Origin: an uncultured Ideonella sp. | GTDB lineage: Bacteria > Pseudomonadota > Gammaproteobacteria > Burkholderiales > Burkholderiaceae | DNA length: 15,585 nucleotides | Direction: 5' to 3' | Assembly: GCA_946479475.1 (NCBI GenBank) | Contig: CAMLGG010000115.1 | Span: forward strand, 1 to 15,585 | Part shown: one piece after another, positions 9,409 through 15,585 of the stretch | Layout: every line of letters begins with the position of its first letter | How positions within the stretch are numbered: position 1 is the first letter of the stretch | Made by a program: the position numbers and the translations under genes | The notes under the pieces: generated by a model | Database searches by the model: none | What the model was told of the DNA's origin: nothing | What the model saw: the letters and a program-made list of their open reading frames with translations, nothing else

Positions 9409-11684
9409 AGAGCCGGCAAGCGACCCTCGACGAACCGTCCGCGCCCATCGTCGTCCTGGCGGATGACCTGAGCGCCACGCCCTTGCCGACGGTGGCCGGG
9501 CCGGCCACGCCGGCGCAGGCGAGCACCAATGCGCTGGAGCGTGCGCGGGCCTTTGCCGAGCCGCTCCTGCGGGGTCGCCAGCTCGACACCGGTGAGGATG
9601 CGTTCGACCACGCAGAGGGCGTGGCCGCGGTGTTGAAGGCCATCGGCGGGGCGCCGGCGCTGCAGGCGGCCGCCTATCTTGTCTATGCAGGCGACTTCCT
9701 CCAGCGGCCGGAGGAGGTCGTCGCCAAGGCCTTCGGCGACTCGTACGCGAGCCTGGTCTCGCTCACCCGCAAGCTGGTGCAGATCCAGCGCGCAGCGCGC
9801 GAGGCGCAGGTCGAGCAGGAGTTCCAGGCTCGCCAGACCGAGCGGGTGCGCAAGATGCTGCTCGCCTTCTCGCGCGACCTGCGGGTGGTGCTGCTGCGCC
9901 TGGCATCGCGGCTGCAGACGCTGCGCTGGTATGCGGCGGCCAAGCGCGAGTGCCCGGCGGCGCTGGCGGCGGAGACGCAGCAGGTGTTCGCCCCGCTGGC
10001 CAACCGCCTCGGCATCTGGCAGATCAAGTGGGAGCTGGAGGACCTGGCCTTCCGCTTCCTGCAGCCCGAGGAGTACCGGCGCATCGCCGGCCTGCTGCAC
10101 GAGAAGCGCGTCGAGCGCGAGGCACGCATCGAGGCGGTGCGCCAGCAGATGGCGGATGACCTGAACTCGCATGGCGTGGCGGCGCTCGTCTACGGGCGCC
10201 CGAAGCATCTGTTCAGCATCTGGAAGAAGATGCAGGGCAAGCGGCTGGACTTCGACCGCATCCTGGATGTGCGGGCCTTGCGAGTGATCGTGGCCGATGT
10301 CCCGGCCTGTTACGCGGCGCTGAGCCGGGTGCACGAGCGCTACACCGCGGTCAGCGGCGAGTACGACGACTACATCGCCAAGCCCAAGCCCAACGGCTAC
10401 CGCTCGCTGCACACGGTGGTGCTGGACGACGACGGCCGCCCGGTCGAGGTGCAGATCCGCACCCAGGCCATGCACGAGCACGCCGAGTACGGCGTGGCGG
10501 CCCACTGGGCCTACAAGGAGGCCGGCACCAGGGGCTATGCCGGCGTCAGTGCAGCCGGCGAGTTCGAGGAGAGGATCGCGGAGGCCAGGAAGGCCGTGCT
10601 GCGCCAGCTCCTGGCCTGGGAGCGCGATTTCTCGGCCCAGGGCGCCGATGCGGCCGCGGCGGAAGGCGTGGCCTTCGACGACCGGATCTACGTCTTCACG
10701 CCGCAGGCCACGGTGATCGAGTTGACGGCCGGTGCGACGCCGATCGACTTTGCCTACGCTGTTCACACCGACCTGGGCCATCGCTGCCGCGGCGCGAAGG
10801 TCGACGGCGCGATGGTGCCGCTCAACACGCCCCTGGCCAACGGCCAGACGGTGGAGGTGATCGCCACGAAGGAGGGCGGCCCTTCACTGGACTGGCTCAA
10901 TGCCGAGCTGGGCTACCTGCACAGCCCGCGTTCACGTTCGAAGGTACGCGCCTGGTTCAACGCGCTGGCCCAGCACGAGACGATCGCCCGCGGTCGAGAG
11001 CTCGTGGAGAAGCTCCTGCAGCGCGAGGGCAAGACGGCGCTCAAGCTGGACGACCTGGCCGACAAGCTGGGCTTCCGCGACGCCCAGGCCTTGTTCGAGG
11101 TCGTCGGCAAGGACGAGTTCTCGCTGCGCAACATCGAGACGCTGCTGCGTCCCCCGGAGCCGGTGCCGGATGCCGACGAGATGCCGGCGCTGCGCCGCTC
11201 GCGAGCCGACCTCACGGGATCCAAGGGCGGGGTGCTGGTGGTCGGCGTCGAGTCGCTGCTGACCAACCTCGCGCGCTGCTGCCGGCCGGCACCACCCGAT
11301 CCGATCGGAGGCTTCGTCACGCGGGGCAAGGGCGTCGCCATCCATCGCCGCGACTGCAGCAACTTCCGCCACATGGCCGAGCAGATGCCCGAGCGCGTCA
11401 TCGCGGTGGAGTGGGGTGCCACGCCCGCCGGTCGCGACGCTGCCTATCCGGTGGACGTGCAGATCGAGGCCAGCGACCGGCAGGGCCTGCTGCGCGACAT
11501 CTCCGAGGTCTTCGCCAAGGAGAAGATGAACGTCACGGGCGTCCACACCCAGTCCGTGCGCGACGCCGAGGGCAAGACGGCGTGGATGACCTTCACGGTG
11601 GAAGTCGCCGATGCTTCGCGGCTGAAGCAGGTGATGACACAGGTCGCCCGTGTGGCGGGCGTGCGTCACGTGAGGCGCAAGTGA
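9405..11684 (+). CDS. relA: RelA-type (p)ppGpp synthetase (GTP pyrophosphokinase)
   Basis: The enzyme makes (p)ppGpp from ATP and GTP/GDP when uncharged tRNA reaches the ribosome. The 759-residue product has a degenerate hydrolase-like region: where active enzymes carry the HD motif this one has YLVYAGD (91-97), so hydrolysis is not expected. The synthetase domain has KHLFSIWKKM near 267-276, ILDVRALRV and GEYDDYIAKPKPNGYRSLH. The EYDD at 319-322 is the ExDD signature of monofunctional RelA, as opposed to RxKD in bifunctional SpoT/Rel. Then come a TGS domain (IYVFTPQ onward), a Cys/His segment (ARCCRP, HRRDC) and a C-terminal ACT domain (DRQGLLRDISEVFAKEKMNV). The ATG overlaps the hydrolase stop by 4 nt. 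A separate SpoT outside the window would be needed for hydrolysis. Confidence 0.96.
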   Translation: MKSRQATLDEPSAPIVVLADDLSATPLPTVAGPATPAQASTNALERARAFAEPLLRGRQLDTGEDAFDHAEGVAAVLKAIGGAPALQAAAYLVYAGDFLQRPEEVVAKAFGDSYASLVSLTRKLVQIQRAAREAQVEQEFQARQTERVRKMLLAFSRDLRVVLLRLASRLQTLRWYAAAKRECPAALAAETQQVFAPLANRLGIWQIKWELEDLAFRFLQPEEYRRIAGLLHEKRVEREARIEAVRQQMADDLNSHGVAALVYGRPKHLFSIWKKMQGKRLDFDRILDVRALRVIVADVPACYAALSRVHERYTAVSGEYDDYIAKPKPNGYRSLHTVVLDDDGRPVEVQIRTQAMHEHAEYGVAAHWAYKEAGTRGYAGVSAAGEFEERIAEARKAVLRQLLAWERDFSAQGADAAAAEGVAFDDRIYVFTPQATVIELTAGATPIDFAYAVHTDLGHRCRGAKVDGAMVPLNTPLANGQTVEVIATKEGGPSLDWLNAELGYLHSPRSRSKVRAWFNALAQHETIARGRELVEKLLQREGKTALKLDDLADKLGFRDAQALFEVVGKDEFSLRNIETLLRPPEPVPDADEMPALRRSRADLTGSKGGVLVVGVESLLTNLARCCRPAPPDPIGGFVTRGKGVAIHRRDCSNFRHMAEQMPERVIAVEWGATPAGRDAAYPVDVQIEASDRQGLLRDISEVFAKEKMNVTGVHTQSVRDAEGKTAWMTFTVEVADASRLKQVMTQVARVAGVRHVRRK

Positions 11685-11712
11685 GAGGTGCTGGCGAGGT
11701 GCCTGAAAACAC

Positions 11713-11721
11713 TGCTATACT
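11713..11721 (+). promoter_or_regulatory. Extended -10 promoter of tRNA-Val
   Basis: TGCTATACT gives an extended TG motif plus TATACT (5 of 6 to consensus), 12 nt before the mature tRNA. The bases after it (GCGAGGC) form a GC-rich discriminator of the kind seen in stable-RNA promoters repressed by ppGpp in enterobacteria. The -35 region is weak. Confidence 0.6.
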
Positions 11722-11733
11722 GCGAGGCTTCGC

Positions 11734-11810
11734 AGGCGCGTAGCTCAGTTGGTTAGAGCACCACCTTGACATGGTGGGGGTCGTTGGTTCGAATCCAATC
11801 GCGCCTACCA
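11734..11810 (+). tRNA. tRNA-Val (anticodon GAC)
   Basis: A complete 77-nt cloverleaf with encoded CCA. Acceptor stem AGGCGCG/CGCGCCT, D-stem GCTC/GAGC, anticodon stem CCACC/GGTGG around the loop TTGACAT, and the T-arm loop TTCGAAT. The anticodon is GAC (11768-11770), reading GUC and GUU valine codons. It lies 49 bp after relA with its own promoter and is followed by a strong terminator. The integrase remnant just downstream suggests this tRNA served as an attachment site, although no duplicated 3' end of the tRNA was found in the window. Confidence 0.97.
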
Positions 11811-11818
11811 AAATACCC

Positions 11819-11857
11819 AACGCCGACAAGCACTTGGCTTGTCGGCGTTGTCGTTTT
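11819..11857 (+). terminator. Rho-independent terminator after tRNA-Val
   Basis: AACGCCGACAAGC (11819-11831) pairs perfectly with GCTTGTCGGCGTT (11837-11849) around the 5-nt loop ACTTG. A TTTT run at 11854-11857 follows. The 13-bp stem starts 8 nt after the CCA end. Confidence 0.85.
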
Positions 11858-11860
11858 GGG

Positions 11861-12572
11861 CCGACCAAGCTGGCGCCGTTCGTCGAGGTGCTGCACCAAG
11901 CGCTGAGCGAACGCTGGTCGCCCTTGTGACGTCCATTCGAGAAGTCACTGGACGGCACTTCGCAGCGCTACGCCCTGACCGTCCTGAAGAACCCCTATGC
12001 GGTCTGGGTCGACAAGACCTACGTGATGGGCAACCCGTGGACCGGCGTGACGCCTCAGCGGTCTTCGACGCCGTGCATCAACACGGGTCGCAGCTTCACC
12101 GTGGCGCAGTGGCGCGTCGTGCAGGGCCAGGCCGAACGGCTCCCCGCGACGTCCACGGGGCTGCGGCTGCGTTTCGCGCTATGCCACCGGGTTGCGCCTG
12201 TCGGAGGTCGTCGCCGCCCGTGTCGACGATCTGCAGTGGGTCGAGTACCCGCCCGATGCGGATGACCACGACCCCGTTCGAGGCTGGCTGCTGAGCGTGG
12301 TCGGCAAGGGCAGCCGCCTGCGGCGGGTCCCGGTGCCGGTGGCGGTCGCTGCGGAGCTCGGCGCCTGCCTTCGGTCCCGCGGCCTGGCGCCGTATCCGAC
12401 GGATCCCGTGAATGCCGGCGCCTTCCTGCTTGGAAAGGCGACCGACATGGCCGAGCTGGCGCCTGGCCTCCGGCCGGCCAAGGGCCTCGATGCGAAGGAA
12501 GGGATCGCGCAGAACACGCTGTATGCCCAGCTCAAAAGCTTCTTCAAGGCCTGCATCTGGAGCGGGCCATGA
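11861..12572 (+). pseudogene. Degraded tyrosine-type site-specific recombinase (phage integrase family)
   Basis: Fragments of one integrase lie in two frames. The first, from about 11930, reads RPFEKSLDGTSQRYALTVLK and then VMGNPWTGV, FTVAQW and LRFAL up to 12181. The second, from about 12180, reads YATGLRLSEVVAARVDDLQW, VVGKGSRLRRVPVP and LYAQLKSFFKAC up to the stop at 12572. The junction FAL/YATG suggests a small out-of-frame deletion near 12180. A TGA at 11927-11929 breaks the frame upstream, where PTKLAPFVEVLHQAL may be an earlier part. The first catalytic Arg (in TGLRLSE) is present, but the HxxRH and Tyr boxes are absent because similarity ends near 12550. The protein cannot be active. 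The location just after a tRNA fits an old integration event. Confidence 0.82.
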
Positions 12573-12591
12573 AGCGAGCTGGTCGCGGGCC

Positions 12592-13713
12592 TCAGGTTCG
12601 CCGCGGGGGTGCCGCCTGGTCCCGGGCCACGTGGTCGACCCAGTTGCGGAACTGCTCGTCCTCGAACTCGTACTGACCCCGCAGCTCGCGCTTGGCGAGG
12701 ATGCCCATCGCTTCGAGCTGGGAGAGCGTGTTGTGGACCGTCGCGGGCGCGACGGTCGTTGGCTGGCGGACCGAGGCCGCGAGCCGTTCCCTGGTCTCGC
12801 GAGAGAACAGCTTCGCGCCCGAGGCCACTTCGAGCATCAGCGCCTGCTGCAGCGGCGTGCAGCCGGCGAAACGGGTCTGCATGGCGAGGTCGGGCTGGTT
12901 GCGCTGCTTGAAGGCCTCGAGTGCGGTCCGGACATCGGCCTGGGGCACCTCGGTCACCATGAAGCGCGCGAAGTCGATCATCTCGCCGGGCCGGTGCAGC
13001 AACTGCGAGAAGGCCCAGTCGAGGTCGGCCACGGGGATGTCGCGTTGGGAGATCGTCCTGATCCGCGAGGCGATGAAGGTCACGAAGCCCTGGCCGAGCA
13101 GTGGGAAGTCCATGTGCGCGGCCAGCTTGAAGGCGGTCTTGCTGTGGTCGCCCACGAGCGCCATCAACTGCGACTTGGACGAGCCCGTGAAGAGAAGGAG
13201 CACGGCGCCGGGATTGCTGTTGAACAGCGATCGGATCGCCTTCATCGCGGCGTCGCCCGCGCCGGAACGCACGAGTGTCTGGGCCTCGTCGAGCATGATC
13301 AACACGGGCTGGTCGGGCTGCAGTCGGCGCAGTTCGGCGAACTGGGTGGCGAGCAGGGCGGCCGGATCCTGAGGCGTGGTGAGCGGCGCCGGGGCGGCCA
13401 TGCCGAGGCTGACGCCGAGCGCACCGACGCTGGTCACGGCCGTGCGACCGGTGCGCGTCTGCAGGCCCCTGAGCATCGCGGCCAGCGCCGTGTTGACCGA
13501 GCCCAGGGGATCGGGCTGACCCCAGAGGTCCGCGTAGAGCACGCTCCAGCCGCGCGCCTCGGCCGCCTCGGCCAGGTCGTGGGTGAGGAAGTGCGTCTTG
13601 CCGATTTGCCGCGGGCCGAAGATCGCGAGCGGGCGCCTGGGAGCATCCGCGAGGAGTCCGGCGTAGTGGGCAGCGGTGTCGGGCCGGGCAAACCGCCAGG
13701 GATCGGGAAGCAT
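12592..13713 (-). CDS. P-loop ATPase with C-terminal winged-helix-like domain, function unknown
   Basis: The 373-residue product starts MLPDPWRFARPD. It has Walker A GPRQIGKT (33-40), Walker B VLIMLDE (137-143) and a sensor-1-like LLFTGSS (173-179). After an alpha-helical middle, a C-terminal segment (about 284-359, including TVHNTLSQLEAMGILAKRE) looks like a winged helix. This is the layout of archaeal-type/STAND-like ATPases; similar stand-alone ATP-binding proteins occur in proteobacteria without an assigned role. The start at 13713 is chosen because recognisable family sequence begins there, although no Shine-Dalgarno is visible. The frame stays open upstream to an in-frame start at 13956, but that extension crosses the palindromes and antisense stub sequence. 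The gene is convergent with the integrase remnant (19 bp between stops). It appears intact, unlike its neighbours. Confidence 0.8.
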   Translation of the reverse strand: MLPDPWRFARPDTAAHYAGLLADAPRRPLAIFGPRQIGKTHFLTHDLAEAAEARGWSVLYADLWGQPDPLGSVNTALAAMLRGLQTRTGRTAVTSVGALGVSLGMAAPAPLTTPQDPAALLATQFAELRRLQPDQPVLIMLDEAQTLVRSGAGDAAMKAIRSLFNSNPGAVLLLFTGSSKSQLMALVGDHSKTAFKLAAHMDFPLLGQGFVTFIASRIRTISQRDIPVADLDWAFSQLLHRPGEMIDFARFMVTEVPQADVRTALEAFKQRNQPDLAMQTRFAGCTPLQQALMLEVASGAKLFSRETRERLAASVRQPTTVAPATVHNTLSQLEAMGILAKRELRGQYEFEDEQFRNWVDHVARDQAAPPRRT

Positions 13714-13722
13714 GTCGGCATT

Positions 13723-13759
13723 TTTCCAGGTCTTCTGGAAATTTCCAACATACTGGAAA
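13723..13759. promoter_or_regulatory. Cluster of TTTCCA/TGGAAA palindromes at the ATPase gene start
   Basis: Two adjacent dyads: TTTCCAGGTCTTCTGGAAA (13723-13741) and TTTCCAACATACTGGAAA (13742-13759). Their inner halves join into the 12-bp palindrome TGGAAATTTCCA (13736-13747). Four half-sites therefore occur in 37 bp, starting 9 bp upstream of the ATPase ATG. A minus-strand TTGGAA (13748-13743), 17-bp spacer and AAAAAT (13725-13720) could be the promoter, overlapping the half-sites; transcription would then begin close to the ATG. This is operator-like, but the binding protein is unknown. Confidence 0.6.
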
Positions 13760-13879
13760 AACTCGGAAACATCCTCCCCCGGCCGCGGAGCCGCTTCCCG
13801 TCCATCAGGGCGGACTTTCCGTTGGCTGGCGGCCCGAGGACCGGCCGAAATGCTCTTCACGACTGGACGGAGAGCCGAC

Positions 13880-14092
13880 ATGGATTCACGCGAGCCAACT
13901 CCGCGACCTTGGAGCCCCCTGAACATCTGGGAAGGCCACAAGGCCGGCCGCGACATCGGCTACTGCCACCTCGAGAAGCTGCACAACCTCGAGGCGCTGC
14001 CCGCCACCGGCTTCATGATCAGCTGCTTCCCCCACAAGATCCGCGCGGCCTCCGCCGGCTGGACCCGGGCGGTGGCCATCTTCGAGGAGTGA
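13880..14092 (+). pseudogene. C-terminal stub of a cyclase-family protein (kynurenine-formamidase-like)
   Basis: A 70-codon frame starts at an ATG with GGAGAG 5 nt upstream. From about residue 16, NIWEGHKAGRDIGYCHLEKL, NLEALPATGF, CFPHKI and ASAGWTRAVAIF match what I recall of the C-terminal end of cyclase-family (metal-dependent amidohydrolase-like) proteins, usually well over 200 residues long. The metal-binding N-terminal motifs are absent here and in the upstream sequence, so the stub cannot be a working enzyme of this family. The first 15 residues show no family similarity. It may still be translated given its ribosome-binding site, but most simply it is what remains of a gene truncated by rearrangement. 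Confidence 0.65.
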
Positions 14093-14164
14093 GCGCGGGG
14101 CGCTGGTGGTTGCCGGCGAGTGGGGGCCTGTCCTGCATTGCTGCGCCCCCGGCGCCTTCAGGAC

Positions 14165-15585
14165 TCAGGGCGCGTATCGGCGCCCCGCCGTCTCCAGGGG
14201 CCAGTCGTCGGTGCGCAGTGGCGGCAGGGGCAGGCCGTCGCCGCCAACGACGTTGGCCTCGCTGGGGTTGTCGACCCAGGCGTAGCGGGCCGCGACAGGG
14301 GCCGGCACGGCGGAATTGCGAAGGACGATTCGGTCGCCTTCCAGGCGGGCCTGCGCGGCCACCCAGCGGCGATCGGCGCCAGCCAGGTAGAAGCCGCGCA
14401 GCGGCTCGCCGGCGCGGGCCGTGCGCAAGCCGCCTGCGGTGGCGGCGAAGCGCAGGACGAAGTCGCTGCCTCGCGCTTCGTGGCCGACCACGCGCGGACC
14501 GTCGGCCGGCGCGGCGCGCAGGCCCAGTTCGTGAAGGGCCAGGGCGGCCAGGCGCCGGGCCACGGTCCGCTTGTCGCGCGGGTGGATGTCGACCGCGTCG
14601 CCGACGTCGATGGCGGTGGCCATGCCGGTGTGTGGCAGGGTCAGCGCCGCGGCCTGGCTGGCTCGCAGCTCGGCCCAGCTGCCTGCGCCCGGCCGGTTGT
14701 TGGCCAGCGGCTGCCAGGAAGCCAGCTGCACGAAGAAGAAGGGCAGCCCCGGGTCGCCGAACTGGCCGCGCCAGTCCTGGATCAGGCGCTTGAAGCCTTC
14801 GGCATAGGCGGCCGCCCGCTGCGAGTTCTCCTCGCCCTGGTACCAGAGCACGCCGCGCACCGACAGGCCCTGCAGCGGCGCAATCAGGCCGTTGTGGCCG
14901 AGCGCGGGTCCGTCGTTGGCGGCGGGTGCCGTGGGAGCGACGATCTGCTCCACGCGCGCCCGCCAGGCGCCGGTGAGGGCAACCGTGCCGGCCGCCGTGT
15001 CCAGGCGCATCTCGGCAGCATCGCCGTGGAAGCCGCCGCCACCGCCGGTGTCGGTGATGCGCACGGCGATCCAGTTGGACCCCGCGCGCAGCATGCCGGC
15101 CGGCAGGGCATAGCGGCGCGGCAGGTCGTAGCCGCATTGGCCGCCGACCTTCTGCCCGTTGACCCAGACCTCGTCGCAATCGTCGACCTTGGCCAGGCGC
15201 AACTCGGACGCGCCGGCCGCCTGCGCGGTACTAAGCTCGATGCGCTTGCGCATCCAGACGACGCCGTCCACGTTGGCCAGGCCCTGGCTTTCCCACTCGT
15301 GCGGCGCTTGCAGCGTGGGCCAGTTGCCGTCGATGTCCGCGGCGGCCGACCAGTTGCTGGTGTCCACGCCTTCCAGCGGCAGGCCCGGCTGCCAGGCCGC
15401 CACGCGGTCGTAGGCGCGCTGGCGCAGGGCAGCGCCGAAGGCGGCGTTGTCGGCCGGAAGGGCGCGCACCGCGGGCGCGAGATCGGGATCCTTCAAGGCG
15501 GCGTCGCGGCGCACCCAGGTCTCCAGCATCGAGCCGCCCCAGGCGGTGTGGACCAGGCCGATGGGCACGCCCTGCACGGCCTGCA
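14165..15585 (-). CDS. Sialate O-acetylesterase-type carbohydrate esterase (N-terminus beyond window)
   Basis: The minus frame is open from the stop at 14167-14165 through the window edge; QAVQGVPIGLVHTAWGGS at the edge is mid-protein, so the start lies outside. The 473 visible residues match the SASA family, which removes acetyl groups from sialic acids or, in many bacteria, acetylated plant polysaccharides. Visible motifs are HTAWGGSMLETW, the block GVLWYQGEEN (codons around 14829-14850) and the catalytic DIHPRDK (His codon within 14582-14590). Between them is a beta-sandwich insert (WMRKRIEL to the NWIAVRITDTG region) common in this family. The nucleophile serine block (GQSN type) and any signal peptide should lie in the missing N-terminal part. 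It is convergent with the cyclase stub. The substrate is not determined. Confidence 0.88.
   Translation of the reverse strand, partial: QAVQGVPIGLVHTAWGGSMLETWVRRDAALKDPDLAPAVRALPADNAAFGAALRQRAYDRVAAWQPGLPLEGVDTSNWSAAADIDGNWPTLQAPHEWESQGLANVDGVVWMRKRIELSTAQAAGASELRLAKVDDCDEVWVNGQKVGGQCGYDLPRRYALPAGMLRAGSNWIAVRITDTGGGGGFHGDAAEMRLDTAAGTVALTGAWRARVEQIVAPTAPAANDGPALGHNGLIAPLQGLSVRGVLWYQGEENSQRAAAYAEGFKRLIQDWRGQFGDPGLPFFFVQLASWQPLANNRPGAGSWAELRASQAAALTLPHTGMATAIDVGDAVDIHPRDKRTVARRLAALALHELGLRAAPADGPRVVGHEARGSDFVLRFAATAGGLRTARAGEPLRGFYLAGADRRWVAAQARLEGDRIVLRNSAVPAPVAARYAWVDNPSEANVVGGDGLPLPPLRTDDWPLETAGRRYAP

Noticed and set aside
11593..11958. Minus-strand frame containing GFEPTT across the tRNA
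   Set aside because: This is the familiar spurious translation of the antisense strand of a tRNA gene.
14122..14155. GGGGGC ... GCCCCC inverted repeat between the stub and the esterase
   Set aside because: Short arms with a long loop and no T-run in a GC-rich context; probably chance.
11810..14165. Second attachment site (repeat of the tRNA-Val 3' end)
   Set aside because: I looked for a repeat of the TTCGAATCC/CGCGCCT end downstream and did not see one in the window.
12412..14793. 793-codon plus-strand frame across the ATPase and stub
   Set aside because: It is antisense to the ATPase with its intact Walker motifs and has repetitive Arg/Ala/Gly composition.

Overview
This window is a GC-rich chromosomal segment. 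The protein set suggests a betaproteobacterium of the order Burkholderiales, possibly the Rubrivivax/Leptothrix/Roseateles group. The pointers are ispD-ispF divergent from mfd, an OmpR/EnvZ-type pair, a BdhA-type 3-hydroxybutyrate dehydrogenase and a RelA-type ppGpp synthetase next to tRNA-Val. The assignment rests on recognised protein similarity, not on a marker gene such as 16S rRNA.

Layout. (1) 1-3373, minus: mfd, the transcription-repair coupling factor, cut by the window edge just before its C-terminus. (2) 3478-4675, plus: the ispD-ispF pair of the MEP isoprenoid pathway, divergent from mfd across a short region with a palindromic -10-like element. (3) 4814-5404, plus: an exported chalcone-isomerase-like protein of unknown role. 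(4) 5419-7502, minus: an OmpR/EnvZ-type two-component system, regulator first and kinase second. A 14-bp inverted repeat flanks its upstream region. (5) 7694-8473, minus: 3-hydroxybutyrate dehydrogenase, followed by a terminator. (6) 8533-11684, plus: an alpha/beta hydrolase overlapping relA by 4 nt. (7) 11734-11810: tRNA-Val(GAC) with an extended -10 promoter and a strong terminator.

From 11861 to about 14092 the window looks like an old integration site. It holds a tyrosine recombinase with an in-frame stop, a frameshift and a missing C-terminal half. Next come a convergent P-loop ATPase with a C-terminal winged-helix-like region, a cluster of TTTCCA/TGGAAA palindromes at the ATPase start, and the C-terminal stub of a cyclase-family protein. 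At the right edge (14165-15585, minus) is a sialate O-acetylesterase-type enzyme whose N-terminus lies outside the window.

How the parts fit. Most of the window is housekeeping: DNA repair, isoprenoids, envelope signalling, stringent response and tRNA. The 3-hydroxybutyrate dehydrogenase, divergent hydrolase and coupled relA could link storage-polymer (PHB) use to starvation signalling, but that is inference. The least ordinary element is the ATPase with its palindrome cluster in the tRNA-adjacent scar. I do not see a complete, clearly new multi-gene system.
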